Positions 1 through 5,205 of a stretch of 5,464 nucleotides of DNA are shown here, one piece after another (the first letter of the stretch is position 1; each line of letters opens with the position of its first letter). Position numbers and translations under genes: made by a program. Source of the stretch: an uncultured Clostridia bacterium (GTDB lineage Bacteria; Bacillota; Clostridia; Oscillospirales; CAG-272); assembly GCA_947306035.1 (NCBI GenBank), contig CAMZFG010000087.1, positions 1 through 5,464 on the forward strand, in the 5' to 3' direction. The notes beneath the pieces are model-generated. The model worked only from the letters and a program-made list of their open reading frames with translations, was not told where the DNA came from and made no database searches.

Positions 1-215
1 AAGGCGGCAATGCGCGTCTCTTTGGGGATAAACTTGCGCAAAAGCGAGATGAAGAGGTTAGAGAACATCAGCACCGCCGTGGCCGCCAGGCCCATGCCGA
101 TCGCGTTTTTGAGGGACGTGGTCGTGGCCAGCGTGGGGCACATGCCGAGCAGCTGCACCAGCGTGGGGTTGTTGTCGAGCACGCCCTCTTTTAACTGTTT
201 CAAGTACCGTTTCAT
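1..215 (-). CDS. rnfE: RnfE, ion-translocating ferredoxin:NAD+ oxidoreductase subunit E (partial, N-terminal 71 codons)
   Basis: This is an integral membrane subunit of the Rnf complex, which couples electron flow from reduced ferredoxin to NAD+ with Na+ or H+ export. The visible part begins MKRYLKQLKEGVLDNNPTLV, then LLGMCPTLATTT, and later a segment ending SLLRKFIPKETRIAA; this is the typical RnfE/NqrD N-terminus with two membrane helices (about residues 15-35 and 38-58). Cys26 in the GMCPTLA motif corresponds to the conserved cysteine that, in the Rnf/Nqr family, helps ligate the iron site between subunits A and E. The ATG overlaps the rnfG stop as ATGA, and an AGGGGGTGA-like ribosome site lies within the end of rnfG. 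The gene runs off the left edge without a stop; rnfA and rnfB are expected to follow. The family call is firm, but the rest of the protein is not seen. Confidence 0.93.
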   Translation of the reverse strand, partial: MKRYLKQLKEGVLDNNPTLVQLLGMCPTLATTTSLKNAIGMGLAATAVLMFSNLFISLLRKFIPKETRIAA

Positions 216-739
216 GCCGTCTCACCCCCTAAATGCAAAGCAGACACGGCTTCCATGGCGTTGCGGATCGCGTTGTAGGAGAGCGTGGCGCCCGCGCTGA
301 GGTCGGCGCCTCTCTCTTCTCCGACGCCCGTGTACATTTTTTTGTCGTTGAGGTAGCGATCGATAAAGGTCTCGCTGTGGCTGATGATCTGCACGCCCGT
401 GACGTTGTCGGCGGCGTCCACGCCGATCATCATGGCCACGTCCCCACCGTAATCGCTCTTGCCGGTGTAGTCCACGCAATAGCCGAGCAGGTTTTTGTTC
501 TGATCGTACACGCAGAAAACGGCGTTGACGCCGTCGGCCTTGACGTCTTTTTCTTCAAATGTAGCACAGGCGGGAAAGATCTCGCGAATGGCGCTCTCTT
601 TGCGCTCCTGTTCCCCTTTGGCGATGGGGTCTTTGGTGACGGCAAAGACCAGCGCGACCAGCGCCGCGACCACCAGGCACACCGCAAGCAGGCGGGCGCC
701 GACCGAAACAATATGCAAAGCACTCTTATTGTTTGCCAT
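212..739 (-). CDS. rnfG: RnfG, FMN-binding subunit of the Rnf complex
   Basis: A 175-residue membrane-anchored flavoprotein subunit that carries a covalently bound FMN on the outer face of the membrane and passes electrons within the Rnf complex. One N-terminal membrane helix (about residues 14-35) is followed by a soluble FMN-binding domain containing GYCVDYTGK..YGGDVAMMIG and VQIISHSET. The flavinylation site is read as DLSAGATLS (residues 146-154), with Thr152 as the likely ApbE-modified acceptor; the family usually has Ser before GAT, here Ala149. The usual ETPGLG turn after the SHSET strand is absent (SETFIDRYLND instead). The ATG at 739 is chosen because GGAGGT (747-752) sits 7 nt upstream; a GTG further upstream lacks such a site. 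It overlaps rnfD by 14 nt and rnfE by 4 nt. The operon position supports the assignment despite the divergence. Confidence 0.93.
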   Translation of the reverse strand: MANNKSALHIVSVGARLLAVCLVVAALVALVFAVTKDPIAKGEQERKESAIREIFPACATFEEKDVKADGVNAVFCVYDQNKNLLGYCVDYTGKSDYGGDVAMMIGVDAADNVTGVQIISHSETFIDRYLNDKKMYTGVGEERGADLSAGATLSYNAIRNAMEAVSALHLGGETA

Positions 740-1703
740 GGCGCGCACCTCCGAACACACGGGGACGAACGAACCGGTCGATGTAGTAGGCCAGACTGTT
801 CATCACGAGAATAGCGAACGAGACACCCTCGGGATAGGCGCCGAACCGCCGCAGGAACACGGTGATAAGACCGCACCCCACGCCGAAGATAAGGCGTCCT
901 TTTGCCGTGACGGGGCCCGTGACGTAGTCGGTCGCCATATAGATGGCGCCGAGCATCAGGCCGCCCGAAAGCAGTTGAAAGAGCATATAGTTGACGTCAA
1001 AGAAACCGGGGGCGAACACGAAACTCATCACGGCGACCGTGCCGATGTAGGCGACGGGGATGTGCCAGGTGATGACCTTGCGGCACAGCAGATAAACGCC
1101 GCCGACGAGCAGCAGGAGCGCCGAGATCTCACCGATGGAGCCGCCGCATTTGCCGAGGAACAGGTCAAGCGTTGAAACGGCGCCGCCGGCGCGCGGCGTG
1201 GCGGAAGCCACCGCGTCGATCTCGCGCACGAAAGGCGCGGGATAGTGGGTCATTTTGGACGGCCAGGAGAGAAACAGGAACACGCGGGCCGCCAGCGCGG
1301 GGTTGAGAAAGTTTTTGCCGAGGCCGCCGAACAGCTGTTTGACCACGATGATGGCGAAAGCCGCGCCGACGACGGGCAGGAAGAAGGACTTGTTGGCGGG
1401 CAGATTGAGCCCGAGCAAAAGACCCGTGACGGCCGCCGAAAGGTCGGCGACGGTGTTGGGACGTTTGAGAAGCTTTTCGGCCAGGTACTCAAAGCCCATG
1501 CAGCACGCCACGCAGATCAGCGGCATCAGAAGCGCGTTGACGCCGAACACGTACACGCCCCAGACCAGCGCGGGCACGAGCGCGATCAGCACGTCGCGCA
1601 TGATGCTGCGGGTGGTATCCACGTTTTTGATGTGCGGCGAGGGCGAGACGGTCAGCGGCACCAGCATGGGGGCCGACGAAGTCGTTTTCTGATCGCTTGT
1701 CAT
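726..1703 (-). CDS. rnfD: RnfD, membrane flavoprotein subunit of the Rnf complex
   Basis: A 325-residue polytopic membrane subunit (NqrB/RnfD family) that carries covalent FMN and forms part of the ion-translocating core. After a cytosolic N-terminus (SPSPHIKN, residues 20-27) there are about eight to ten hydrophobic segments. Recognisable family motifs are VTGLLLGLNLP (92-102), KQLFGGLGKNFLNPALAAR (122-140), DAVASATPRAGG (163-174), GSIGEISALLLLVGG (188-202), MATDYVTGP (256-264) and PEGVSFAILVMN (291-302). Thr169 in the SATP motif is the likely phosphoester-linked FMN acceptor by analogy with characterised RnfD. The start overlaps the rnfC stop as ATGA, and GGGAGG (1713-1718) lies 9 nt upstream, so translation is probably coupled to rnfC. 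Length and motifs are normal for the family. Confidence 0.97.
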   Translation of the reverse strand: MTSDQKTTSSAPMLVPLTVSPSPHIKNVDTTRSIMRDVLIALVPALVWGVYVFGVNALLMPLICVACCMGFEYLAEKLLKRPNTVADLSAAVTGLLLGLNLPANKSFFLPVVGAAFAIIVVKQLFGGLGKNFLNPALAARVFLFLSWPSKMTHYPAPFVREIDAVASATPRAGGAVSTLDLFLGKCGGSIGEISALLLLVGGVYLLCRKVITWHIPVAYIGTVAVMSFVFAPGFFDVNYMLFQLLSGGLMLGAIYMATDYVTGPVTAKGRLIFGVGCGLITVFLRRFGAYPEGVSFAILVMNSLAYYIDRFVRPRVFGGARHGKQ

Positions 1704-3076
1704 GACTTATCGCCTCCCTGTGTCTTTTTATCCAGACTTTGCTCCACGGCACGGGCGCGGGCAGCGGCCTGCTCGGCGCGAATGGCGCCTTTGGCGACTC
1801 TTATGTACTGCACGATGGGCATCTGACCCGGGCAGTTATACGAGCAGGTGCCGCACTCCACGCAGCTCATGACGTTGTAGTCGGCCGCGTCGTGATAGCG
1901 GCGATGCAGCGAGAGCTGCACCAGCATATTGGGCATCAGGTGCATGGGGCAGTTCTTGACGCACCGCCCGCAACGCAGGCAGGTGGCGGGCTGGCCGCTC
2001 TTGCCGTAGTCGCAGAACTTTTGCGAAAGCACCAGAATGGCCGAGGTGCCTTTGGTGACGGGGCCGTCCATATCCCATTGCGCAAAGCCCATCATGGGGC
2101 CGCCGTTGACGATCTTGGCGGGGTCTTTGACAAGGCCGCCGCAGTAGTTGATCAGGTCGCGGTAGGACGTGCCGAGGTTGACCAGCAGGTTCTTCGGGTG
2201 CGCCACGCAGTCGCCGTCGACCGTAACGACGCGCCGCACCAGCGGCATGCCGCGGTAAAAGGCGTGCCATACGGCGGCCGTGGTCTCGGCGTTGAAAATG
2301 ACGCAGCCGAGGTCGGCGGGCAGTTTGCCGGGGGGCAGTTCCCTGCCCGTGACGGCAAAGATGAGCTGCCGCTCGTCGCCCTGCGGATATTTGGTTTTGA
2401 GCACTTCGACGCGGATATCGTCGCCCGCGTGCTGCCGCAAGACTTCGACGGCGTCCATCTTGTTGTTCTCAACGCCGATGACGGCTTGTTTGAGGCCGAG
2501 AGCGTGCAGCAGAACGCGCGCGCCGCCGATGATCTCGTCGGGCCGTTCCAGCATGACGCGGTGGTTGGCGGTGATGAACGGCTCACACTCGGCGCAGTTG
2601 ATGATCATGGTGTCTACCCGCCCGATGGCCGAACGCAGTTTGGCGTGCGTGGGGAACGTGGCGCCGCCCATGCCGGCGATGCCCGCCTCCTGCAAAAGGC
2701 CCACGATCTCGTCGGGCGTGGTCTCCTCCAGGGGTTTCGGCCACGGTTTTATCGCGGGGTCGGGCGTGTACTGCTCGTCGTTCTCGATGACGATATGCGC
2801 CACCGGAACGCCCATGGCGTTGTAGCGGTTTTCGATCTTTTGTACGGTGCCGGAAACGCTGGCGTGCACGGGACAGCCGAGACCGCCCTCGACCCGGCCG
2901 ATGACCTGCCCGTAGTAGACGTGATCTCCCACCGCCACCACCGGCTTGCAATGCAGACCGATGTGTTGAGACATGGCAATGGAGACGGTAGGCGGCGCGG
3001 GCATGGCTTCAATGGCCGAGCCGCGGGTGTTTTTGTATTCCCGCACGTGCGTGCCGCCTTTGAAAGTGAGTGCCAT
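1700..3076 (-). CDS. rnfC: RnfC, NADH/FMN and 4Fe-4S subunit of the Rnf complex
   Basis: A 458-residue peripheral cytoplasmic subunit related to Nqo1/NuoF, where electrons reach NAD+. The N-terminus GGTHVREYKNT and the RnfC barrel-sandwich region (PVVAVGDHVYYGQVIG, residues 45-60) are typical. The Gly-rich nucleotide/FMN loop GIAGMGGATFPTHAK spans residues 132-146, followed by NCAECEPFIT. Two ferredoxin-type 4Fe-4S sites are intact: C366/C369/C372/C376 and C405/C408/C411/C415, each ending in CP. The C-terminal tail is short, as in clostridial RnfC, without the long Ala/Lys-rich extension of gamma-proteobacteria. The ATG at 3076 is chosen because AGGAAAGGAAAG lies just upstream and the family N-terminus begins here; the frame stays open to 3178 but would run through the promoter. 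First gene of the operon, with its own promoter. Confidence 0.97.
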   Translation of the reverse strand: MALTFKGGTHVREYKNTRGSAIEAMPAPPTVSIAMSQHIGLHCKPVVAVGDHVYYGQVIGRVEGGLGCPVHASVSGTVQKIENRYNAMGVPVAHIVIENDEQYTPDPAIKPWPKPLEETTPDEIVGLLQEAGIAGMGGATFPTHAKLRSAIGRVDTMIINCAECEPFITANHRVMLERPDEIIGGARVLLHALGLKQAVIGVENNKMDAVEVLRQHAGDDIRVEVLKTKYPQGDERQLIFAVTGRELPPGKLPADLGCVIFNAETTAAVWHAFYRGMPLVRRVVTVDGDCVAHPKNLLVNLGTSYRDLINYCGGLVKDPAKIVNGGPMMGFAQWDMDGPVTKGTSAILVLSQKFCDYGKSGQPATCLRCGRCVKNCPMHLMPNMLVQLSLHRRYHDAADYNVMSCVECGTCSYNCPGQMPIVQYIRVAKGAIRAEQAAARARAVEQSLDKKTQGGDKS

Positions 3077-3112
3077 GGCATTCTTTCCTTTCCTGTTGTG
3101 TTGTGGTTCGAC

Positions 3113-3133
3113 CCGCCGCGGCGTGCGCGGCGG
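3113..3133 (-). promoter_or_regulatory. GC-rich hairpin in the rnfC mRNA leader
   Basis: A perfect 8-bp inverted repeat (CCGCCGCG / CGCGGCGG) with a 5-nt loop. It lies between the predicted start of transcription (about 3143) and the rnfC ribosome site. No run of U follows it on the rnfC strand, so it does not look like an intrinsic terminator. It could stabilise the 5' end of the long operon mRNA or be the target of a regulator. The structure is seen in the sequence; the role is inferred. Confidence 0.5.
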
Positions 3134-3149
3134 AGATATTACCTTTCCT

Positions 3150-3178
3150 ATTATACACGACGCGCGCGCGCATTGCAA
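3150..3178 (-). promoter_or_regulatory. Predicted sigma-A-type promoter of the rnf operon
   Basis: On the minus strand the -35 box is TTGCAA (3173-3178) and the -10 box is a perfect TATAAT (3150-3155), with a 17-bp spacer. Transcription would begin near 3143, giving a leader of about 67 nt before the rnfC ATG. The spacer is mostly alternating CG (3161-3172), which is unusual. AT-rich DNA lies upstream of the -35 box and may act as an UP element. No Rex-type or other familiar operator was recognised. Confidence 0.8.
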
Positions 3179-3254
3179 GGGGTTTTTTTGAATTCTTTTG
3201 AAAATTTATTGAGAAAATGTGGAATAATTTTGATGAATTCGGTTAAAAAAGGTG

Positions 3255-3283
3255 TTGACAAACGTCGTGGAGTATGCTATAAT
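3255..3283 (+). promoter_or_regulatory. Perfect consensus promoter of the tRNA-Met/tRNA-Glu unit
   Basis: TTGACA (3255-3260), a 17-bp spacer and TATAAT (3278-3283) match the sigma-70/sigma-A consensus at all twelve positions. The spacer ends in TGC, which gives an extended -10 as well. The DNA upstream (about 3183-3250) is very AT-rich compared with the rest of the window and could act as an UP element. Transcription would start near 3290, about 11 nt before the first tRNA. Such strength fits a stable RNA gene. Confidence 0.92.
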
Positions 3284-3300
3284 TGTCAAGCGTTCCAAAC

Positions 3301-3377
3301 GGCGGGATAGCTCAGCTGGCTAGAGCAACCGGTTCATACCCGGTAGGTCATAGGTTCAAATCCGATTCCCGCTACCA
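3301..3377 (+). tRNA. tRNA-Met(CAT), elongator type
   Basis: A full cloverleaf with encoded CCA. The acceptor stem is GGCGGGA/TCCCGCT (first pair G-U, as in the B. subtilis elongator tRNA-Met), the D-stem GCTC/GAGC, the anticodon stem ACCGG/CCGGT, and the loop TTCATAC with anticodon CAT at 3335-3337. It lacks the three G-C pairs of initiator tRNA and does not look like tRNA-Ile2, which also reads CAT in DNA. The T-stem (3350-3354 with 3362-3366) contains an A·G mismatch at pair 51-63. The gene follows a consensus promoter and abuts the next tRNA with no spacer. Confidence 0.95.
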
Positions 3378-3453
3378 GGCCCGTTCGTCCAGTGGTTTAA
3401 GACACCGCCCTTTCACGGCGGTAACATGGGTTCGACTCCCGTACGGGTCACCA
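3378..3453 (+). tRNA. tRNA-Glu(TTC)
   Basis: The acceptor stem is GGCCCGT/ACGGGTC, the D-stem GTC/GAC, and the anticodon stem CCGCC/GGCGG with loop CTTTCAC; the anticodon TTC is at 3412-3414. The T-arm (3426-3442) has loop TTCGACT, and CCA is encoded. The sequence is very close to Bacillus/Clostridium tRNA-Glu. It begins on the base after the CCA of tRNA-Met, so both must mature from one transcript by cutting at that junction. Besides translation, glutamyl-tRNA also feeds haem synthesis in organisms that use the C5 route; nothing here shows which applies. Confidence 0.97.
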
Positions 3454-3455
3454 GG

Positions 3456-3492
3456 AAAAAGCAGTGATTTGGCAATCAAATCACTGCTTTTT
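3456..3492 (+). terminator. Intrinsic terminator of the tRNA unit
   Basis: A perfect 16-bp stem (3456-3471 with 3477-3492) with a 5-nt loop GCAAT. The right arm ends in TTTTT and the left arm begins with AAAAA, so it could act on either strand. It begins 2 nt after tRNA-Glu. The next gene is on the same strand only 66 nt further on, so read-through or a separate weak promoter must serve that gene. Confidence 0.9.
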
Positions 3493-3515
3493 CAACATCA
3501 TCCCCTTTGTCCGGC

Positions 3516-3543
3516 GTTGCAGATCGGGGCGAATGGTTGCAGA
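3516..3543. repeat. Pair of 8-bp direct repeats upstream of the fRMsr gene
   Basis: GTTGCAGA occurs at 3516-3523 and 3536-3543, each followed closely by CGGG. The copies start 20 bp apart, about two helical turns, and lie between the tRNA terminator and the ribosome site of the reductase gene. They may be a regulator site or chance; no family operator was recognised. Confidence 0.3.
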
Positions 3544-3558
3544 CGGGAGAACAAAAAT

Positions 3559-4011
3559 ATGACGGATTACAAATTGCTGGTCGAGAAGACGCTGGCGCTG
3601 GCGAACGCCTCGCGCGAGCCGGTCCCCGTGATGGCGAATGTATCGGCGTTGCTGTTTGAAAGTATGGAAGAGATCAGTTGGGCGGGTTTTTACACGGTCA
3701 AAGGCGACGTGCTGCTGCTCGGGCCTTTTCAGGGCAAAGTCGCGTGCGTGACGATCGCCAAAGGCAAAGGGGTGTGCGGCACGGCATGGGCCGAAAACAA
3801 GACGCTGGTCGTGCCCGACGTGCATGCCTTTCCGGGCCATATCGCCTGTGACAGCACGTCAAGATCGGAGATCGTGCTGCCGGTCCGTCGCGACGGGCAG
3901 GTGTTCGCGGTGCTGGATATCGACAGCCGCACGCCGGCGCGTTTCGGCAAAGACGACGCGGCGGGTCTTTCGGAACTGGTCGCGGCGCTGGAACGGATCA
4001 TCGGGGCGTGA
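3559..4011 (+). CDS. Free methionine-(R)-sulfoxide reductase (fRMsr, GAF domain)
   Basis: A 150-residue cytosolic enzyme that reduces free L-methionine-(R)-sulfoxide to methionine, repairing oxidised amino acid with thioredoxin-type reductant. The protein is one GAF domain. Family signatures are SWAGFY (residues 40-45), LGPFQGKVACVTI (54-66), GKGVCGTA (69-76), VPDVHAFPGHIACD (85-98), SRSEIVLPV (101-109) and LDIDS (119-123). Cys63, Cys73 and Cys97 match in spacing the three redox cysteines of E. coli fRMsr (84, 94, 118), so it should be active. The ATG at 3559 has GGGAG 9 nt upstream and matches the family length. The frame is open back through the tRNAs, but that extension has no coding meaning. 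No convincing promoter of its own is visible. Homologues are called msrC or yebR. Confidence 0.95.
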   Translation: MTDYKLLVEKTLALANASREPVPVMANVSALLFESMEEISWAGFYTVKGDVLLLGPFQGKVACVTIAKGKGVCGTAWAENKTLVVPDVHAFPGHIACDSTSRSEIVLPVRRDGQVFAVLDIDSRTPARFGKDDAAGLSELVAALERIIGA

Positions 4012-4039
4012 GCGTTCCTGCCCGCGAGGAATACGAATA

Positions 4040-4071
4040 AAAAACGGGAGCGGCAGGCCGCTCCCGTTTTT
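4040..4071. terminator. Bidirectional intrinsic terminator between convergent genes
   Basis: A perfect 14-bp stem (4040-4053 with 4058-4071), loop CAGG, with a GC-rich core and A/T arms. The plus strand ends in TTTTT and the minus strand also reads into a T run (A run at 4038-4044). It lies 28 nt after the reductase stop and 7 nt after the stop of the leftward PHP gene, so it can end both transcripts. Confidence 0.92.
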
Positions 4072-4078
4072 CGGTTTT

Positions 4079-5128
4079 TCAGTCGGCGACGTTCCAGATG
4101 GGGTTGCCGACGGCAATGCGCAGATCGCGCGTTTCGTCAAAGACCTCGACGCGGTAAAAGGCGCAGGTCGCGTCGGCGTCGTAGGCGAGCCACGTGGTCT
4201 CGTCCGGCCGCACGGGGGCGCTGAAAGCGACGCCGCGGTCGTTGAGGACGTCCGCGCGATAGGTGTGGGTCGGGTCCTTCACGCTGACGTGAAAATCACC
4301 GACGCAAACGACCAGGCGCCGGCCGTCGAATTTGCACCGCCCGCCCGTTTTGGCGCTGCCGAGGCACATGCGTATGCCGACGGGGCCGCAGGTGAAATCG
4401 CCCGCGGCCAGGCGCGGGAGATACGCCGTGGCGGAATAGCGCTCGGCATACAGCGTGGTCAGGGCGGTGTCGTGCGGCTCGATGTGCAGGTCGCAGCCCG
4501 CCGACGCCCACAGGCGCTTGCCCTTTGCGAGCAGTTCACACCACAGCGCATAGTTCTGCTCGGTATGTTCGCCCGTCATGTACTCGTAAAAGACCTCAAT
4601 GGCGGTCTCGTCGCGGAACCAGTAGTCGAGCGGGTCTGTCGACTGCATTTTCTGTTTGGGGTGCGGATGCACGAACAGGCCGCCGCGCGCCTTGACCGCG
4701 TCGATGAGCTCACAAAAGCGCTCGCGCGTGAACGTGGGATAGATAAAGTGCCCCTCGACGCCGCCCGTGAACGCGTATTCGGGAAATTCGGCCAGCAGTT
4801 TGGCCAGATCCCCTCTCTTCGGCAGCAGAATGTTATAGTGCAGTTTCGGGACTTCGGCGGTGCTGTCGGTGATGGTCGTGCCCGGTTCGGTGCCCGGGAT
4901 AAAAAGCCCATCCCGCCAGGCGGGCTGATACATGTGCCGCACCTGTTTGTGGTCGAGAATGGCGGCAAAATCCATGTGCAGGGCCCGCATTTTCGCGGGC
5001 CACTCCTCGATCGGGCACTTGCCGTCGCTGGTGCCGCCGCTGTTACTGTGATCGTGCAGTTCGCCGTGATACACGCGGCACCGCTTGTAAAAACGCAAAA
5101 GATCGGCTTTATCCTGCGCGCTGACCAT
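4079..5128 (-). CDS. PHP-domain metal-dependent hydrolase (CehA/McbA-like), substrate unknown
   Basis: A 349-residue, apparently cytosolic protein with the motifs of a PHP (polymerase and histidinol phosphatase) domain. The putative metal ligands appear in order: H25-D-H27 with SDG at 34-36, D59-H60, E81, H97, H154-P-H156, and D213-L-H215. After about residue 240 comes a beta-rich C-terminal region ending VGNPIWNVAD, like the NPI(W/Y) ends of CehA/McbA-type PHP proteins. Such enzymes hydrolyse phosphate or other esters; the substrate cannot be told here. No signal peptide is seen. The ATG at 5128 is preferred because AAAGGAG (5139-5145) lies about 10 nt upstream; an in-frame ATG at 5137 is only 1 nt from that site. 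The longer frame to 5359 would overlap the upstream gene. No own promoter is obvious, so co-transcription with the upstream gene is possible. Confidence 0.85.
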   Translation of the reverse strand: MVSAQDKADLLRFYKRCRVYHGELHDHSNSGGTSDGKCPIEEWPAKMRALHMDFAAILDHKQVRHMYQPAWRDGLFIPGTEPGTTITDSTAEVPKLHYNILLPKRGDLAKLLAEFPEYAFTGGVEGHFIYPTFTRERFCELIDAVKARGGLFVHPHPKQKMQSTDPLDYWFRDETAIEVFYEYMTGEHTEQNYALWCELLAKGKRLWASAGCDLHIEPHDTALTTLYAERYSATAYLPRLAAGDFTCGPVGIRMCLGSAKTGGRCKFDGRRLVVCVGDFHVSVKDPTHTYRADVLNDRGVAFSAPVRPDETTWLAYDADATCAFYRVEVFDETRDLRIAVGNPIWNVAD

Positions 5129-5138
5129 GATCTTCATG

Positions 5139-5145
5139 CTCCTTT
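5139..5145 (-). promoter_or_regulatory. Ribosome binding site that decides the PHP gene start
   Basis: AAAGGAG on the minus strand. It stands 1 nt before ATG 5137, too close for initiation, and 10 nt before ATG 5128, which is workable. This favours the shorter protein by three residues. Confidence 0.6.
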
Positions 5146-5167
5146 GCAACAACATTGATTTGACAAA

Positions 5168-5193
5168 GCAGGCGCCGCCAAAGCGGCGCCTGC
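5168..5193 (-). terminator. GC-rich hairpin between the right-end gene and the PHP gene (weak terminator or attenuator)
   Basis: A perfect 11-bp stem (5168-5178 with 5183-5193) and a 4-nt loop. On the minus strand the hairpin is followed by only TTTGTC rather than a full T run, so termination is likely to be partial. It lies 12 nt past the stop of the upstream gene. It may let some transcription through to the PHP gene or protect the 3' end of an mRNA. Confidence 0.6.
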
Positions 5194-5205
5194 AGGTTTT
5201 CGGGG

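Noticed and set aside
740..760. GTG start of rnfG at 760
   Set aside because: The GGAGGT site falls inside this extension and is well placed for the ATG at 739.
3077..3178. Longer rnfC starting at 3178
   Set aside because: The extra 34 residues cover the -10 box and leader hairpin and are absent from the family. The ATG at 3076 has a strong ribosome site.
3198..3228. A second plus-strand promoter (TTGAAA ... AATAAT)
   Set aside because: The spacer is 19 bp and the -10 is poor. The perfect promoter 50 bp downstream explains the tRNA unit.
1739..3310. 523-codon plus-strand frame as a gene
   Set aside because: It lies wholly opposite rnfC, which has clear family motifs, and then runs through both promoters into tRNA-Met. 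No ribosome site or protein motif is seen.
3301..3377. Initiator tRNA-fMet or tRNA-Ile2 with CAT anticodon
   Set aside because: The anticodon stem lacks the three G-C pairs of the initiator, and the acceptor stem and body match the elongator tRNA-Met of Bacillus.
3283..4011. Upstream extension of the reductase to a start at 3283
   Set aside because: The extension translates two tRNA genes and a terminator. The ATG at 3559 has a ribosome site and gives the normal family length.
3824..5158. 444-codon plus-strand frame as a gene
   Set aside because: It overlaps the end of the reductase gene out of frame, crosses the bidirectional terminator and is antisense to the PHP gene. It is a GC-rich shadow frame.
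5160..5165. TTGACA on the plus strand as a -35 box
   Set aside because: No -10 box stands about 17 bp downstream and no plus-strand gene follows.
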